From positions 1,005,001-1,069,000 of the forward strand of contig PYIU01000011.1 in assembly GCA_003415625.1 (NCBI GenBank): a DNA stretch of 64,000 nucleotides, in the 5' to 3' direction. The notes below the pieces were generated by a model that saw only the letters and a list, made by a program, of their open reading frames with translations, had not been told where the DNA came from and did not search any database. Position numbers and translations under genes: made by a program. Below, in pieces: positions 37,901 through 51,804 of the stretch (its first letter is position 1; every line of letters starts with the position of its first letter). Source of the stretch: Aquanectria penicillioides. Its lineage: Eukaryota; Ascomycota; Sordariomycetes; Hypocreales; Nectriaceae.

Positions 37901-40900
37901 TACTTATACTTTAGCTATATTGCATTTAATATTATATCTATAAAATAATAAGCCACTACTTTACCCTATATCTACTTTACTATAATAAAACTTTTATAAA
38001 GTAAAGGTATACTTAGCTTTAATAGACCTAATATAACTTAATGCAATATTAGCTTTAGTATTTTTAGTATTTCTATTAGTATTTTTAATACCTTTAGTAT
38101 TTTTAGTATATTTAGTAAAATTATATAATTTAAGTATTTAAATTAATCTAAAATCTATTATTATATAGATTAAGGCATTTACTATATAGCTAAACTAAAA
38201 CTTAATATTAGTAATATTAATAGCTTTAATAGTGCTAATAATACTAAATAAAATATATAATTTAAATACTTAAGTGATTTTAAAACCTATTATAAAAAAG
38301 ATTAAAGATATTAATAATTATAAACCTTTATTTAATAATATTACTTTTATAGATTAAACTAAAAATAGTATAAAAGATAATTGCCTTAGCTTAACTAAAA
38401 TTAATATAATTTATATATATAACTATTAATTAAATGCTAAATATATATATTTAGCCTAAATATATTATTATAATTTTTATTATTAAATAGCTTAAATTAA
38501 TTGGCTTAATTTAAGCTCTATAAAGGCTAAATTGCATCTTTACTAGCAATCTTATCTATATTTATTTAGCTATTAATAGCTTCTCTTTGCCCTATATCTA
38601 GCTATTAGCTGCTTATAGCTATAAATAATATTTAAAGCCTAAAATCTATAATTAATTAATTAATAGCCTTTTATAGAACTGCCTTCTATAAAGCTTTAGT
38701 AATCTATTAGCTATTATTAGTATTAATAAAGCTAGTCTATAAGCTAAAATCTTTAATTAATTTATTATAGTATTGCTATTATAACTCTTTAATAATAAAT
38801 AGTAACTTTAAATCCTTAGGCAATTTATTAAGACCTTAAGATATTATAAAATACAATAAAATAATAATAATCTTATAATTAAAATATAATTACTAAAAGC
38901 TAATGCCTTTATATATAGGCACCTTAATACTATAAAGATAGTTACTTATCTATTAGCCACTTAAAGTATCTTTAGTAAATATACTCTATATATAGTAATA
39001 TAAATAGGCATAATAAATACTAATATATATAATTGCTTCTATATATAATCTATTTAGCATTAATGCATACCTTTGCTTTTATAGCTTTATATATTAACTA
39101 TATATATAAAAAGATATAACTTAACTATAATAAAAGAACCTTTAAGAGCCTTATATTATTATACTATAAGGCATTATAAGGCATCCTTAAATAAATAGGC
39201 AAGAGCTATTAATATAGCCTTTATTTTAACTTTAAATTAAATTTAAGCTCTATAAATATACTATAAATATAAACACTTAATATTATATATATATTATAAA
39301 TAAAAACTAATAAAATAAAATATTATAAGTATAGATAGAATACTTTATTTAATACTAAATTATTAATTATTAAAAACTGCTTATTACCTTAACCCTTTAT
39401 CTTAAAAAAATATTTACTTTAAGATATACTATTATATAATTATATAATTTAATATAAGGCTGCTATAAATATATTATACTACCTTTAATGCATAAAGCCT
39501 TAATATATCTATTAACTTTAAATAGCCCTAAAGAATGCAAAGAATATACTCCTTTAGGTATTATTAACTTTAACTTTATTAATTATACTATAACCTTTTT
39601 AAAAGCCTTTTATCCTTTATAATAGTAAGGCCTATTTAATTATACTAAAGGCCTTAGCTTTAATATATTTATATAATTTACTGCTTAAATATAGTAAATG
39701 CCTACTTTTTACTTTAAAAAATAAAACTATTAGCTTAAAGGATTAAGCGCTAAAACTATTAGTATTATTAAAATTACCCCTTTACTATAGCTTATAACTA
39801 TATTTTATAAATGCCTTTAAGCTATTAATAACTAAAAAAGAAGTTTAATAATAACCTTTTTTAGCTTAATTCTAAACCTTTATAGCTAAACTATAAGGAA
39901 AGAAGATTAAATAAAGTAATAGTAAAATATAAATAGTAAAATGCACCTATATAAACTAAAATAGAAAATTATAAATATTAATAGAGTTAAGAATAAAATT
40001 AAATAGGTATATAATTATAAAATTGCATTAGTTTAGGTTTAGAAGCTTTTAATTTAACTATATGCCCCCCCTTTATACTTCCCTTAAGTCCTTAATAATA
40101 ATATAAAATATAGCATTTTAATTAAAATAATTGCCTTTTAACCTAACTTCTCTATAATAAACCTTAGTATAAGCTTTATTAAATCTATTATTAGCTTAAG
40201 CTAAAACCTTTTGCTAAAGAAGAAGCTTAATAATAAATTTTTTAATATTTAACTAAAATGCTATAGCTTTATTTAACTAGCCTTATACATTTAGTTAGGA
40301 TTGCTAAAAAAAGAACTAAGGCCTAATTAATACCCCTTTTAAGTCTTTATACTCCTTTTAATTATTATTAACCTATATTAATACCTTTATAAATTAATAA
40401 TAGAGATAAAAGATATATACTTTAGATTAAGCACTATATATTACTATACTAGCAAGATTATTAGATTACTTAACTATAACCTTATAGTAAACCTATTAAT
40501 AGATAAAGAAGACTATATCTTTATTATTGTATTAAGCAATTAATTCTTATTAAATAGGTCTATTATATTTACTATAGGTACTATTAATAGCCCTATAATA
40601 ATAGAAAAGATACTAAAAAAGGTCTTTACTATTTACTTTAAGATAATAGTAAAGTTCTTATGGCCTTTTAAATAAAAGGCTAAAGAATTAAATAAATTAG
40701 TTTTAATTATAGCTATAATGCTAATTGACCTTATTAATATAATAGATATAGCTTTACTAGCAATACTAATAAATCTAATAGTAGCACTATAATTACTATT
40801 AATACCTTTAGCATTTTTATTGCTAGCCTTATCTATAAAGAGGCTATTACTAATAGCATTAAAATAAACCCCTTCTAAAAGGCTAAGGCAATTAAACTCT

Positions 40901-41354
40901 ACTATAATAGAGATATTAACTAAAAGCTTCTTTATAATGCCTAACCTAAATATAGATAAAGTAGACCTAATATATACCTAATAGTATAATAATGCTAAGC
41001 TATAAAAATAAAACTTTCTATTGCTAAATAAAAACTTAAGGCATTATAGAATAAATAAGTCTACTATTAAATTAAAATATATTACTTAAATTATATTAGA
41101 TATTAATTGTTATTATACTTCTTTATTCCTTTAGTTACTTACTTTAGTTATTTAATTAATTAATTTAATCTCTTTTCTTTATTTATTAATGCTTAATAAT
41201 ACTTCCTCTCTTTTATTATATATTCTGCCTTTATTCTATTCTATGCCTAACCCTTATTCCTTAAGGCTGCCCTAATATAGAGTCTAATGCTTACATTTAG
41301 CAAGGCTATTACTCTATTATTTTATAGTTTTATTTTCTATATTATAATAGTATT
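34909..41354. other. Remainder of Unk-1
   Basis: AT-rich, RIP-like DNA. Plus-strand frames with stops ignored are moderately long to about 38,100. Simple repeats: ACTATT-type near 36,300-36,355, a pyrimidine tract near 36,775-36,820, and AGTATTTTT-type at 38,055-38,117. Nothing else recognised. Confidence 0.4.
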
Positions 41355-41359
41355 ATTTT

Positions 41360-41581
41360 TGTTAAACTTAAGGTATTCTATATATAGGGAAATATTAGGA
41401 CGCACTTTAGATTATAGAAATAAAGCTTAAAATAATTGGATAAAGGTTATATAAATATAATATAGCTCTATTAGGTCTAGCGCAACCCAACCCCTCTTTT
41501 AGAGCCTAAGCGATAAAGCAAGGCTAGAAGGGATAAGAAAAATAAAAATATATATAATTATATAAATAGTTCAATTTAATA
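41360..41581 (+). repeat. 5' LTR of Cop-A2
   Basis: Begins TGTTAAACTTAAGG and ends CAATTTAATA. Four bases shorter than the Cop-A1 LTRs. Confidence 0.92.
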
Positions 41582-41649
41582 ATTAAAAGTCTTAAAGCTA
41601 TATTTATTAATATAGCTATAACTATTTAATTAAGCTCTAAAAGCAAGAA

Positions 41650-44600
41650 ATAAACTTTATATTTTAATTCTAAATTAAATATATAAAATAACCTTTAAGA
41701 CCTATATCCTTAATAACCTAAATAACTAAAAAACCTTTAAATAAAGCTATAAAGTAAAAATTACTATAAAATAAATTAAGAAGCTTAAAATCCTTAAGGA
41801 CTCTTTTTAGTTTAAAACTACTTAAATTTTTAAGCCTATAATGCTAATTGCTATAAGATACTTTATAAAAGAGAAAGCTAAGACTAAAAGCTTAAGATTA
41901 AAGTTTATTTAGTTAATATAAAGGGCAACTATAATAATAGAGCTACTTCCTAAAGATTAAAAACTGCTAAAATGCAAGCTTATAATATTTTACTATAATT
42001 AAGAAAAATATAAAATTAAAGTAAATAGAATCTATAATATCCTTAATTAAATAATAAAGAAAATAAGCCTTTATTATATTTAAATATATTTATTTATAAT
42101 AAATAAAGGGAATAATAATAATAATATTATAAAATTCTATAATAACCTTAAAGCTATATATAAAATTAATAATATACTAAAAGGAAAATAAGCTTAAAAA
42201 TGCTATTTTAAAGTGCTAAAATAGACTTTAAACCCTAAAATTATTTAATAAAATTAAATTATTAATTAGGAATAGTCTATAAAGATTGCAATTATAAGAA
42301 ATATTGCTAAAGCCTTATATTTAAATATATAGTTTATAGATTTAAAATAATACTTTAAAAGTTACTTTTAAATATTTCTTTAAATTATTAAAGTATAATA
42401 TAAAGATACTATTAAAAAAAGTATTTATATATTAGCTACTTTTGCTTTAAGTTTTAAATATAAGATTAAAAAAAGAAAAAAGACTAAAGAAAAGTAATAT
42501 AAAGCTTTAGTATAAAAGGGGAACTTTAGATCTATATTTTAAGGCTTAAACCTACCTTTTAAAAAATATTTTTATTTAAAGAGCTTATAACCTAAATAAC
42601 TTAAATTAAAGAAATAAAAATAAACTTTAAAGGAAGATAATTACTATATTTTATATAGGAAATTATACTTTAATGCTAATACCTAAAAGTGCTAGATTGC
42701 ATTCCCTAAAAATATACTTAAGTAAATAAAAAGGTAAAAGTAAATAGATAAAAGATAGAAAATATAGTTAAAAGATTAAATTAAAGTTTAAGAACTATAT
42801 AAAAAGCTTAAAAAGCAAATTATATAATTAATTAAGGATTTAAACTAATAATTAATATTATAAATTTTAATCTTAAGTTTTATAGTTATTTTCTTTATTT
42901 TATATAATAAATATCTATTATAAATCTTAATTATACTTAATTTAAGGATAATACTATATATTTTTAATAATAAAAAGAAATTTAAGAATCTTAAACTAAC
43001 TTTATTTAATAAAGTTATTTTTATTAAATTAAAGAACCTTTTAATTTTAGGATATAAAGATATAGAAATTAAAGTTTAAAATCTATAAGGCAAAGCTTAT
43101 TTTTTTATTTTAAGGCATATTACTTACTGCCTATAAATTAAAATAAATTTAGTTTTATTAAAAAGACTTTATTAATATAGTTATTAATAGAATTAAAGAA
43201 ATAAAGATAATATTTTAAGATATAAAAGTAAATAAGCTTTATATAGATTAAAGATTGCCTATAATTAATATATTTTAGATTATAAGCCTATTATTTAAGA
43301 ATAAAGCTTATTTATAATAAATAAACCTTATTATAACTTATAAATACTAAAATATCTATAATAAGCAAAAGCTATAAAATAGCATTATTAATTAAATTAT
43401 TTAAGACCTAAAGCATTAAAATACTTAATTAACTATACTATTAGCACTAAGATTAAAGGCCTAATAATAGTTAAATATAATATTTATAGATTAAGTAAAA
43501 TAAAATGCTAAAAGTATTATAAACTATAAATATAAAGCTTAATTCCTAAAGAGTAAGTTTCTTTAGACTTTTATAACTTTTAATTTAGTATAATAAACCT
43601 TTTTTTATATACTATTATAATAGACTGTATATTAAGAATATATTAGGACTATTACTTTAAAAATTAAAAAGAAGAATAATTATTATTAATGCTATAAAAC
43701 TTTACTTAAATATTAAAAATAAAATATAAAATTAAACTTTAAGTAATAGAAATAGATAATAAGCTTTAAAAAAGCAATCTAGTTTATATATAGCTAGATT
43801 AAAGAGGAATAGCAGTAAAAGAAAGTGCCCCTTAAATACAATAATAAAATGGATTAAAAGAATATTTTAAGGGAGTAATAAAAGAAAAAATAAGAGTTCT
43901 TACAATTAAAAGTAATTTACTAGCTAGATTATAGCTAAAAATAGTAAGAATAGTAGTATATCTACTAAACTAAACTCTAAAATAGGGACTTAAGTAAAAA
44001 ACACTATATAAAAGCTTCTTTTTATTAATTTAAAGCTTAAATAAGGATTATAAGCTATAAATTACTTACCTTAGGATAATTAATTATAAATTATTTATAA
44101 TAACTAAAGATACTTAATTAAAGAAGAATTAACTTGCATTTAAAATAAGCCTAAAGGCTTAAATAGGTTATTTTATAGAATACAATTCCTAAAACCTCTT
44201 TTGCATTTAGAATTTAATTATTAATTAAATATATATAACTTAAGATATTATCTTTAATAAAGAAGACCTCTTTTTAATAAGTAATATTAAAATAAAAGAA
44301 ACTATAAGTAAAAAGACCCTTAAAGAAATATAAATATAAATAAAAGCTCTTTTTAATGCTAAATAGATTAATTAAGTGGATAATATTAATTAACTATAAG
44401 ATAAGCTTTAAATTACTAAAATAAGCCTTTAAAATATAGTTAAAGACTTAAAAACTAGAAAGGAAAAGGATATAGATAAACTATAAATTAAAGATAAAAA
44501 ATATACTTAACTATAGTTTAAACCCTTTTTAATTCTATTAAAAAGTCTAGCTTTTGCCTTTTTAGCTCTAGCAATAAAGTAAGGAGGAAAATACTTAATA

Positions 44601-46600
44601 CTTTTAATATTAAATACTAGCTTATAGAGGGAATAGATTAAGCTCTATTAAGCATTCTTTATAGGAATAAAAGCTATACTATTTAGAAAATATAAAAATA
44701 CTATTATAATTAAGGCAATATATACTAAAATTAAATATAAAAAGCATAAATTAAAATATAAGCTATAAAAGAATAAAATAAACCTTATTTAAAAGAAATA
44801 AAAACTCTATTAAAAGAACCTACCTTAGGTATTAAGTTCTTATAGAAATGTTTTTAGGTATAAGTTTAAGGCTATATTTCTAAAAGTAAAGAAAATATAT
44901 TTAAAGAGTTATTAATAAATAAAGTCTTAAATTAAAACACTAAAGAGTAAAATTAAGTTTTATAACTTATAATTTATTAACTATATATAGGTTTATATAT
45001 ATAAGTTTAATAAATATAAATACTTATAGAAATATAAAGCTAGATTTATTATTTAAGAAGATTAATAATAAAAGGTAAGTTTTAAAGAAATATATATTGC
45101 TATATTAATAGGAAAATCATTTAAAACTTTACTTATAATTACAATAAGGTTTAATTTTAAGATACTATAATTTAATATAGTAAATGCATTTATAAATATA
45201 AAACTGCTAATAAATATATTTATAAGATCTTTATTAAAATATAGAAAGAGTAAAAATAAAGGTTAAGTGCTATTACTTAAGAAAGTACTTTATAAACTAA
45301 GAATTATATTTTTTTTATAGTATATAGAGCTTAAAATAATATTATAAAATATTAATTTTAAACTAATCCCTTATAAACTATACTATTATAGTAAAAGTAA
45401 AGTTCTTATCTTTTTTTATATAAATAATATTATAATAATATATACTAAAAGATATAAATAAATTATAAATAAAGCAATTATAGGTTTAAAATTAAAATAT
45501 AAATTAATTAATAAAGGCAAGCTATAGTAGTTTCTTAAGATAGAGATTATTTAAGAATAAAGTTAGAAATTACTTTAGGTAATTTAAAACTTATACTTAA
45601 AGAAGATTTATAAATTATATACTTTAAATAAAGGAAATGCAACTTTAATAGAGAAAATAAAACTTTTCTTAAATAAGTAAATTGCTAAATAAAGTATAAT
45701 AAACTAATATAAATACGTAATTAGCTTAATCCTTTATATAGTAGTTATTACTTAATTAAATATTGCATTTGCTATATTATATTTTATAAGATTTATAATA
45801 AATCTAAGGGAACTATATATAAAGGCAGTAAATTAAGTATTGTATTATTTTTATATAATTTATTTTCTTACTTTATAGCTTAAAGGTAAAAATAACTTTT
45901 TAGTATATAGTAATATATTTTTTGCTAATAATACATTAGATTAGAAAAGTTTATAAATATATATAATAAAACTTTTTAATAAATTAATTAAATAGTATAT
46001 AAATAAATAAAATATAATTATAATATTAACTATAAAAATAGAATTGCTTGCTTTTTTTTAAGCTATAAAGAAAGAACTCTATTAATAGAGACTATTTATA
46101 GAACTTAAAATTAAGCTTTAGAATTCTATTTTAAAACTTATTTATAATAATTAATAGATAATTAAATTTATTTAAAATCCTTTTAAAAAATTAAAGATTA
46201 AGCTTAAATATATTAATATATATAATTATTAGTTAAGGCAATTTATAATAATAAGAATAATCTCTATTTTATATAAATTAAATATAAAATTAATAGCTAA
46301 TAGTTTAATAAAACTACTATAAGGTAAATTATTTCTTAAAAGCTAAAATTAATTTAAATTTATAGACTTAATAAAATGCATTTAAATATAATAAAGTTAA
46401 AATTTATAAGAATATATAATTAAGAAAATACTAAAAGGCTTATAGCATTAATATTTAATATTATAAAAATAGTAAAGAAATAAAGTATTAATATAATAAA
46501 ATTTATTAATTTAATACTATTATAATAGCTATTAGCTAAAAAGCAAAATAATAAAATAAGCTATAAAATAGTAAAATAAACTTTAAAATAATTTTAATTA
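41650..46600 (+). pseudogene. Cop-A2 gag-pol, broken
   Basis: Gag region to about 43,440. Integrase about 43,540-44,290: DFYNF.FSIINLF, then VKESAP.IQ..NGLKEYF near 43,815-43,870 (family ESAP.TPQQNG..ER), and a YF.EYNS segment. RT about 44,990-45,560: YKARFI.R, ALYGL-equivalent, and YINN at 45,417-45,428 (family YVDD), then GKL..FLKIEI. RNase H near 46,030-46,100. Trp and Gln codons account for many stops. Order confirms Ty1/copia. Confidence 0.82.
45417..45428 (+). other. Cop-A2 RT active site, YVDD changed to YINN
   Basis: TAT ATA AAT AAT. Identical change in Cop-A1 at 17,946-17,957. Val to Ile (GTA to ATA) and both Asp to Asn are G-to-A. Confidence 0.88.
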
Positions 46601-47862
46601 TTTTATTTATTAAAGATAAAAGTCTTTAATAAATAGAAAGGTGCCTATAGTATACTTACTTAATATAACTTTAATAGCAATATATTGCTTATTCTTTTTC
46701 TATAATGTAAAAATTAATTTTGCAATTTAAAATATAAAAATAAAATGCTAAATTAAACTTTTACTTTCTTTTTAATATTATTGCCTTAAATATAATCTAA
46801 GAAAAATAATGCTATAAAAAGGGCAATAAAAGGACTATTTTATAACTTAAATTAATAAAATAAAGTGCAAAATAATAATATAAATACACTTATATAAAGC
46901 AGTAGTATCTATTAGGGTTATAGCGCTTATAGCACTGCCCTAAAGTGCTAAAATACTCTTAATATTTTCTATTGCTTTAGCCTATAAAGGCCAATAATAA
47001 ATAAGTAAGGTAGGGCATAAGCTACTGCTAAAAGGCACTATATAAAGTAAAATAATTAAATAAAGCTTAAAAATTAATTTAAAAATACTTATAGTTTAAT
47101 AGCATACTTAACTGCAGTAAAAAGTTCTTTTGCTTAAGTTATGCAAGTAGCTTAGGCCTATATATAACTCTATTATTAATTTATATTGCTAAGATAAAGT
47201 TAGCAATATATAATTTAATTTTAAGCTATAAAATAACTTATAGTAGGGGCAATAGAGAGTTAGTAGGGAGGGGGAATAGCTTATTAAATGAATTATTACT
47301 ATTATAAATAATTAATAAAAAAAGAGCTATAAAACCTAAAAATAAACTATAAAATTCAATTTTAAATTATAAAATTAACTTATAATATAGTGTATATATA
47401 TATATATATATATATATATTTACTAAAATAACTATAGTTAGTATATATAAATTAAAAATTAAAAACACTATAAAAATATATATATAAAATTGTATTAAAG
47501 CTAAAGAAAGAAGAAAGAAAAGAAGTTTAAAATAAAGAAATAAATTGCTTTATTTATAGGTAAGGATCCTTCTATAAAAACAAAAAGTAAAATTAAAGTA
47601 AAGTAATTTAAAGAACGCTTTTTATTATAATTTATAACTATTCTATTATTTCTATCTATTAAATAGATAGCATTTATAGAGTAATTAAAAATGCCTATAT
47701 ACAATAATAAATATTAAGTAAATAATACTAATAAAAATGCAATAAATATAAAAATAAAATAAAAGTATAAAATAAAAATAAAAAGCTATAAATAAGGTAT
47801 AGAATTAATAAATAGTAAATAAGAAATATATTAGACTTGCCTTTAGTAAATTTAGGGGGGTA
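46600..47862 (+). other. Cop-A2 3' region without recognised coding
   Basis: Counterpart of 19,150-20,428. Contains a TA run (47,393-47,419) and the purine tract AGGGGGG at 47,854-47,860 just before the 3' LTR. No domain recognised. Confidence 0.55.
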
Positions 47863-48084
47863 TATTAAACTTAAGGTATTCTATATATAGGGAAATACTA
47901 AAATGCACTTTAGATTATAGAAATAAAGCTTAGAATAATTGGATGAAGGTTATATAAATATAATATAGCTCTATTAGGTTTAGCGCAACCCAACCCCTCT
48001 TTTAGAGCCTAAGCGATAAAGTAAGGCTGGGAGGGATAAGAAAAACAAGAATACACACAATTACATAAATGGTTTGGTTTAATA
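47863..48084 (+). repeat. 3' LTR of Cop-A2
   Basis: 222 bp, begins TATTAAACTTAAGG, ends GTTTAATA, followed by target copy ATTTT. Its last part (ACACACAATTACATAAATGG) is less changed than that of the 5' LTR. Confidence 0.92.
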
Positions 48085-48089
48085 ATTTT

Positions 48090-51000
48090 TAAGTCTTTAT
48101 TAAATACTTTATACTTTTTATACTTTTTTAGTATATTTTTAAGCCTTTTTTTATCTTTTAGTAATATATCTTTAAGATTTTAATTAAATTATTAAAATCT
48201 TTTTTATATAAATGCAATTTCTTTTTATATATATCTTTAAGGTTTTAATTAGGCTTTTTTTATCTCTTTTAATAGTTCTATACCTTTTAATAGTTTTATA
48301 CCTTTTATTAATAATATTCTATTATACATTTCCTTTTAGATTTCTATTATAAAGGTTTAAAATATTTTATTGTCTTCTTTATTTTAGGCAATTAAAGGTA
48401 ATATATTTATATAATTAAAGTGCATTTAGTTAATTCTTTAGTTAATCTATAGGTTATATTAATATAACTATATTATCCCTAAAATAGTATTATATTTTCT
48501 AATATTTAAAATATTAAAGTTAATTCCTTAATTTTATTTATTAATAAAAACCTTATAATGCTAAAATTCTCTTTAGATCTAGCTATTATTATAAAAAAAA
48601 GGGTCTCTTTTTATACCTAAAATCTAATATAGCTTTATTTTCTTTTTCTATAATAGCTTTAAGTTATTAACTATTTATAGTGCAATAAAGTTGCCTTAAG
48701 CTCTACTATTTACTAAAGCATTATACTATCTTCCCTTTATATATATTTTAATATATAATTGCATTATAGGTTTCTTTTCTTTTAGATCCTTAATTGCTTC
48801 TAAAGCTCTTTATAGTAGATTCTTTTAGTTATTCCTTTAGCTCTTGCGTACCTATAGCTCTTTTATAGATAGTATTATTTGTTTTTTAATATCTTTCTTT
48901 AAGTACTAGATTTTATATCTGTTATCTTAATATAGTTTAAGTTTTATATCTATTAAATATTTATAGGTCTTTTAAGTTATTTTAGTATTGCTTACTTAAA
49001 TCCTATAATTATATACTATTATAATACTTTTAATTATATATATATTTAATAATCTTCTAATATATATTTTTATAGAGTTATTAAGGTATATAATACATTC
49101 TATAATATATTTTTATTTATTCCTTTATAGTCTTATAATATAATAGCTTTTTTATTATACCTTAACTTAATAATACTATATTTCTTTAATAGTTTAAAGG
49201 CTTAAAATTAAATATTAGTTTTATATAAAAAACAATTATTTTTTAACTTATAGATAATATATATAATATAGCTATTATATATATATAATACTTATAAAAT
49301 TTATATATAGTTTTTATAGTAAGGGTTAATATATTTATTATCCTTTATATATATTCTTAATTATAGCAATAGGGGGTTCCTTACTTTTTATATTCTTTTT
49401 GCCTTTATATAAATTTTATCTTTCTTTTCTATTATTTAAAAGTAAAGTATATATTTATTTACTTAAATGCTTTTTAAGGATTTTCCTTCTTTTAGGTATA
49501 TTTACTCTTTTAGATATATTATATTATAAGTTTTAAGGATAATGCTTTATGCAATATATTATTCTTTTTTACTATTCTATACTTTATAAAGTCTTAAGAA
49601 TTTTCTTTTATTTATATTAATATATTCTTTCTTTTTATTTAATTATTTAAGTTATTAATTAAAAATATTAAGTATTATAGTTTAAAAATTATTATAGATT
49701 AATTCTTTTCCTTTTTATTCTTTTTTTATTATAGCTAGTTTTATTTGCATTAAGCTATTATTTCTATATAATAGTTTTAATATAAATTAAAAGTATTGCT
49801 TTTTTAATCTTTCTTTAAATTATTATCTTTAAATAGTAAAAGCATATTATAAAATTCTAGGGTTTAGTGCTTCTTTATATTACTATATTACTTCTCTTTT
49901 ATAATAGGCATATATCTTTTATTTATATATTTAATCTTCTTTAGTTTTCCTTCCTTTATACTAATTATTATAATAGTGCTTATTTTTAAGGGCTTTTTCT
50001 TAAGACTTTATATATAGTTGCACTATAATATTAAGGTTATAAAGATGTTTTAATCTATTATATCCTTCCCTTATAATTTTTATCTTTATTTAATAGATTC
50101 TTTCTTTTTTACTATTTTTAAGCTTTTATATAGCTAGTAGTTATTTTATTACTATTAGTTCCTTTTTCTTTATTATTGCTGCTTTTTTTCCTTTTAGTAC
50201 TTTTTTAAAATTTCCTTTCTTTAAACTTTTATAGTACTTTATAATATATCCTTTTTTACTGTAGTTATAGTATATAATGTCTTATTTATCTTTCTGCATT
50301 GCTCTTAAGTCTATTAGACTAAATTGCATTTTATATATTATACTAAAAGCTGCTTTTTTCTTTTTATTAGCCTTAGGTTTATTTTTATACTTCTTTTTTT
50401 AGATTTATTTCTATAATTAAGTATTAATCTTAACTGCTAGTTAGGCATACTAATTAAAATTAATTAATAAATTAAGGTTTTATATAAGTTTATCTTTAAC
50501 TATATCCTTTAGCTCTATATAAAAATACTTAATTTTTATAGCATTAATGTATTTTAAGATAATAAATAGTAATTATACTTTTAATAAATAGATTAAATAT
50601 ACTTCTTTCTATTAGATTTTCTAAAGTTTAATAAATATTTAGTACTTTTTATTATATTTTCTATAAAAGTTTAAAAGTAATTATTTAAAAGCATTAAAGC
50701 TTATAAATATTATTTTAGTCTTTTAACTTTAGGTATCTATTATCTTTTCTATAAATTCTTTAAGATAAACCTTATAGGCTTTATAGGGCTTATCCTTAAG
50801 TTATAATATTATATATTTAACTTTCTTTTCTTTTTCTTTAAATATTATAGTAAAGTAAAAAAATTAAACTTTATATTTAATAATAAATTTAAGCAATTTA
50901 CTTAATATTCTATTAAAGAATTTAAGTAAAGTAAGTTTAATAATTTCTTTAATTTATTTTTCTTTTTATATAATAGTATTAGTAATATTCTTAATGCCTT

Positions 51001-51370
51001 ATTGGTTTATTTATATTTATATAGTTTAGGTAATTGCAATTTAATTAAATTATTCCTTTAATATATAATTTTCTATTTTTAAGGCATTTATTTTAGTATA
51101 TATTTATTTAAGTTTACCTTTAAGCTTATTAAATTATTTATTATTAAATTATTCTTAAGTTTAAAATTCTATTAATAGAGTATTAATATATACTTATTGC
51201 TATTAATTCTATACAATAAGTCAATTAATAGCTACTTGCAGTTTTATAGCATTTAGGGATATTATACTAAAAGTGCATTTTAATATTCCTAAAGAAAATA
51301 TTTTTTTAATTATTTAATTATATTGCTTAAAAGTAAATATAAATAACTTATTAAATAAAAGCTTTTAATA
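48090..51370 (-). pseudogene. Gyp-1 gag and protease region, broken
   Basis: Minus strand between the 5' LTR and the Unk-1/Cop-A2 insertion. A nucleocapsid knuckle at 50,272-50,231 has exact CX2CX4HX4C spacing but reads Y-Y-N-Y-S-K-K-G-Y-I-I-K-Y-Y: all three Cys and the His have become Tyr. Protease should lie between 50,200 and 48,700; its active site was not located. The last part before 48,090 is Lys-rich (LKKYKKYKVFNKDLKN), the linker before RT. Confidence 0.75.
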
Positions 51371-51804
51371 TATAATAATTAAATTATTTACTTATATATA
51401 ATATTAATAAAGGTAATTTAAAGTAAATTATTTATATTAGCAATAAACTAATAGCATTAGTCTTTTAAGCAATTAAACTTACTTTAAAGAATAAGTCCTC
51501 TATTATATTTAGTAATATATTACTAATATAGGCATTTTACTATTAATAAGGTAATTAAGTTATATTAAAAGCTAATAATTTATTGCACTAAAGCAAATAG
51601 CTTATTATATCTATATAGTATATAGATTATAGTAGTTATTAGATTACTGCAATTTAAGGATTACTTTAATTTTAGGATTACTATACTTCTTTCTCTTTTA
51701 TAATCCTTTTGTAATTAGCTTATATATAAAATATAAAGTAAGTAGGTTCTTTATTTAATCTCTATATAATATAGTCCTTTATTTAGTAATATTAAAATAT
51801 AATA
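51371..51804 (-). repeat. Right (5') LTR of Gyp-1
   Basis: 434 bp, same length as the left LTR. Begins TATAATAATTAAATTATTTAC on plus, where the left copy has TGTAATAACTAGATCACTTAC. Confidence 0.93.

Larger units (their letters stand above)
31192..41354 (+). mobile_element. Unk-1, unclassified ~10-kb insertion in Gyp-1
   Basis: Deleting 31,192-48,089 rejoins the Gyp-1 frame as KVFNKDLKN then LLFLKAYLKSN, the expected protease-to-RT linker, so this span is inserted DNA. Cop-A2 accounts for the right 6.7 kb; the remaining 10.2 kb is Unk-1. It landed in a T run, so the target copy (perhaps 5-6 T) cannot be read. The ends may be weak inverted repeats (TAATGCCGTGGCG at left; TAATACTATTATA reading inward from the right, mostly RIP-type differences). 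No LTRs, no RT and no transposase motif were recognised. It may be more than one element. Confidence 0.6.
41360..48084 (+). mobile_element. Cop-A2, full-length Ty1/copia retrotransposon
   Basis: 6,725 bp with 222-bp LTRs at 41,360-41,581 and 47,863-48,084 and target duplication ATTTT (41,355-41,359 and 48,085-48,089). Same family as Cop-A1 and uninterrupted, so it serves as the reference for the LINE-1 empty site. It stands at the right edge of Unk-1, in or beside the T run where Unk-1 entered Gyp-1. Confidence 0.93.
26912..51804 (-). mobile_element. Gyp-1, chromodomain Ty3/gypsy retrotransposon, split by Unk-1 and Cop-A2
   Basis: 434-bp LTRs at 26,912-27,345 and 51,371-51,804 with target duplication TAAAG (26,907-26,911 and 51,805-51,809). 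The minus strand carries, in order, gag with CCHC knuckle, protease region, [Unk-1 and Cop-A2], RT, RNase H, integrase and chromodomain. RT before integrase marks Ty3/gypsy, and the terminal chromodomain marks a chromovirus. Net length is about 8 kb. Purine tract on the minus strand beside the left LTR (27,351-27,360 reads as T run on plus). Confidence 0.92.
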
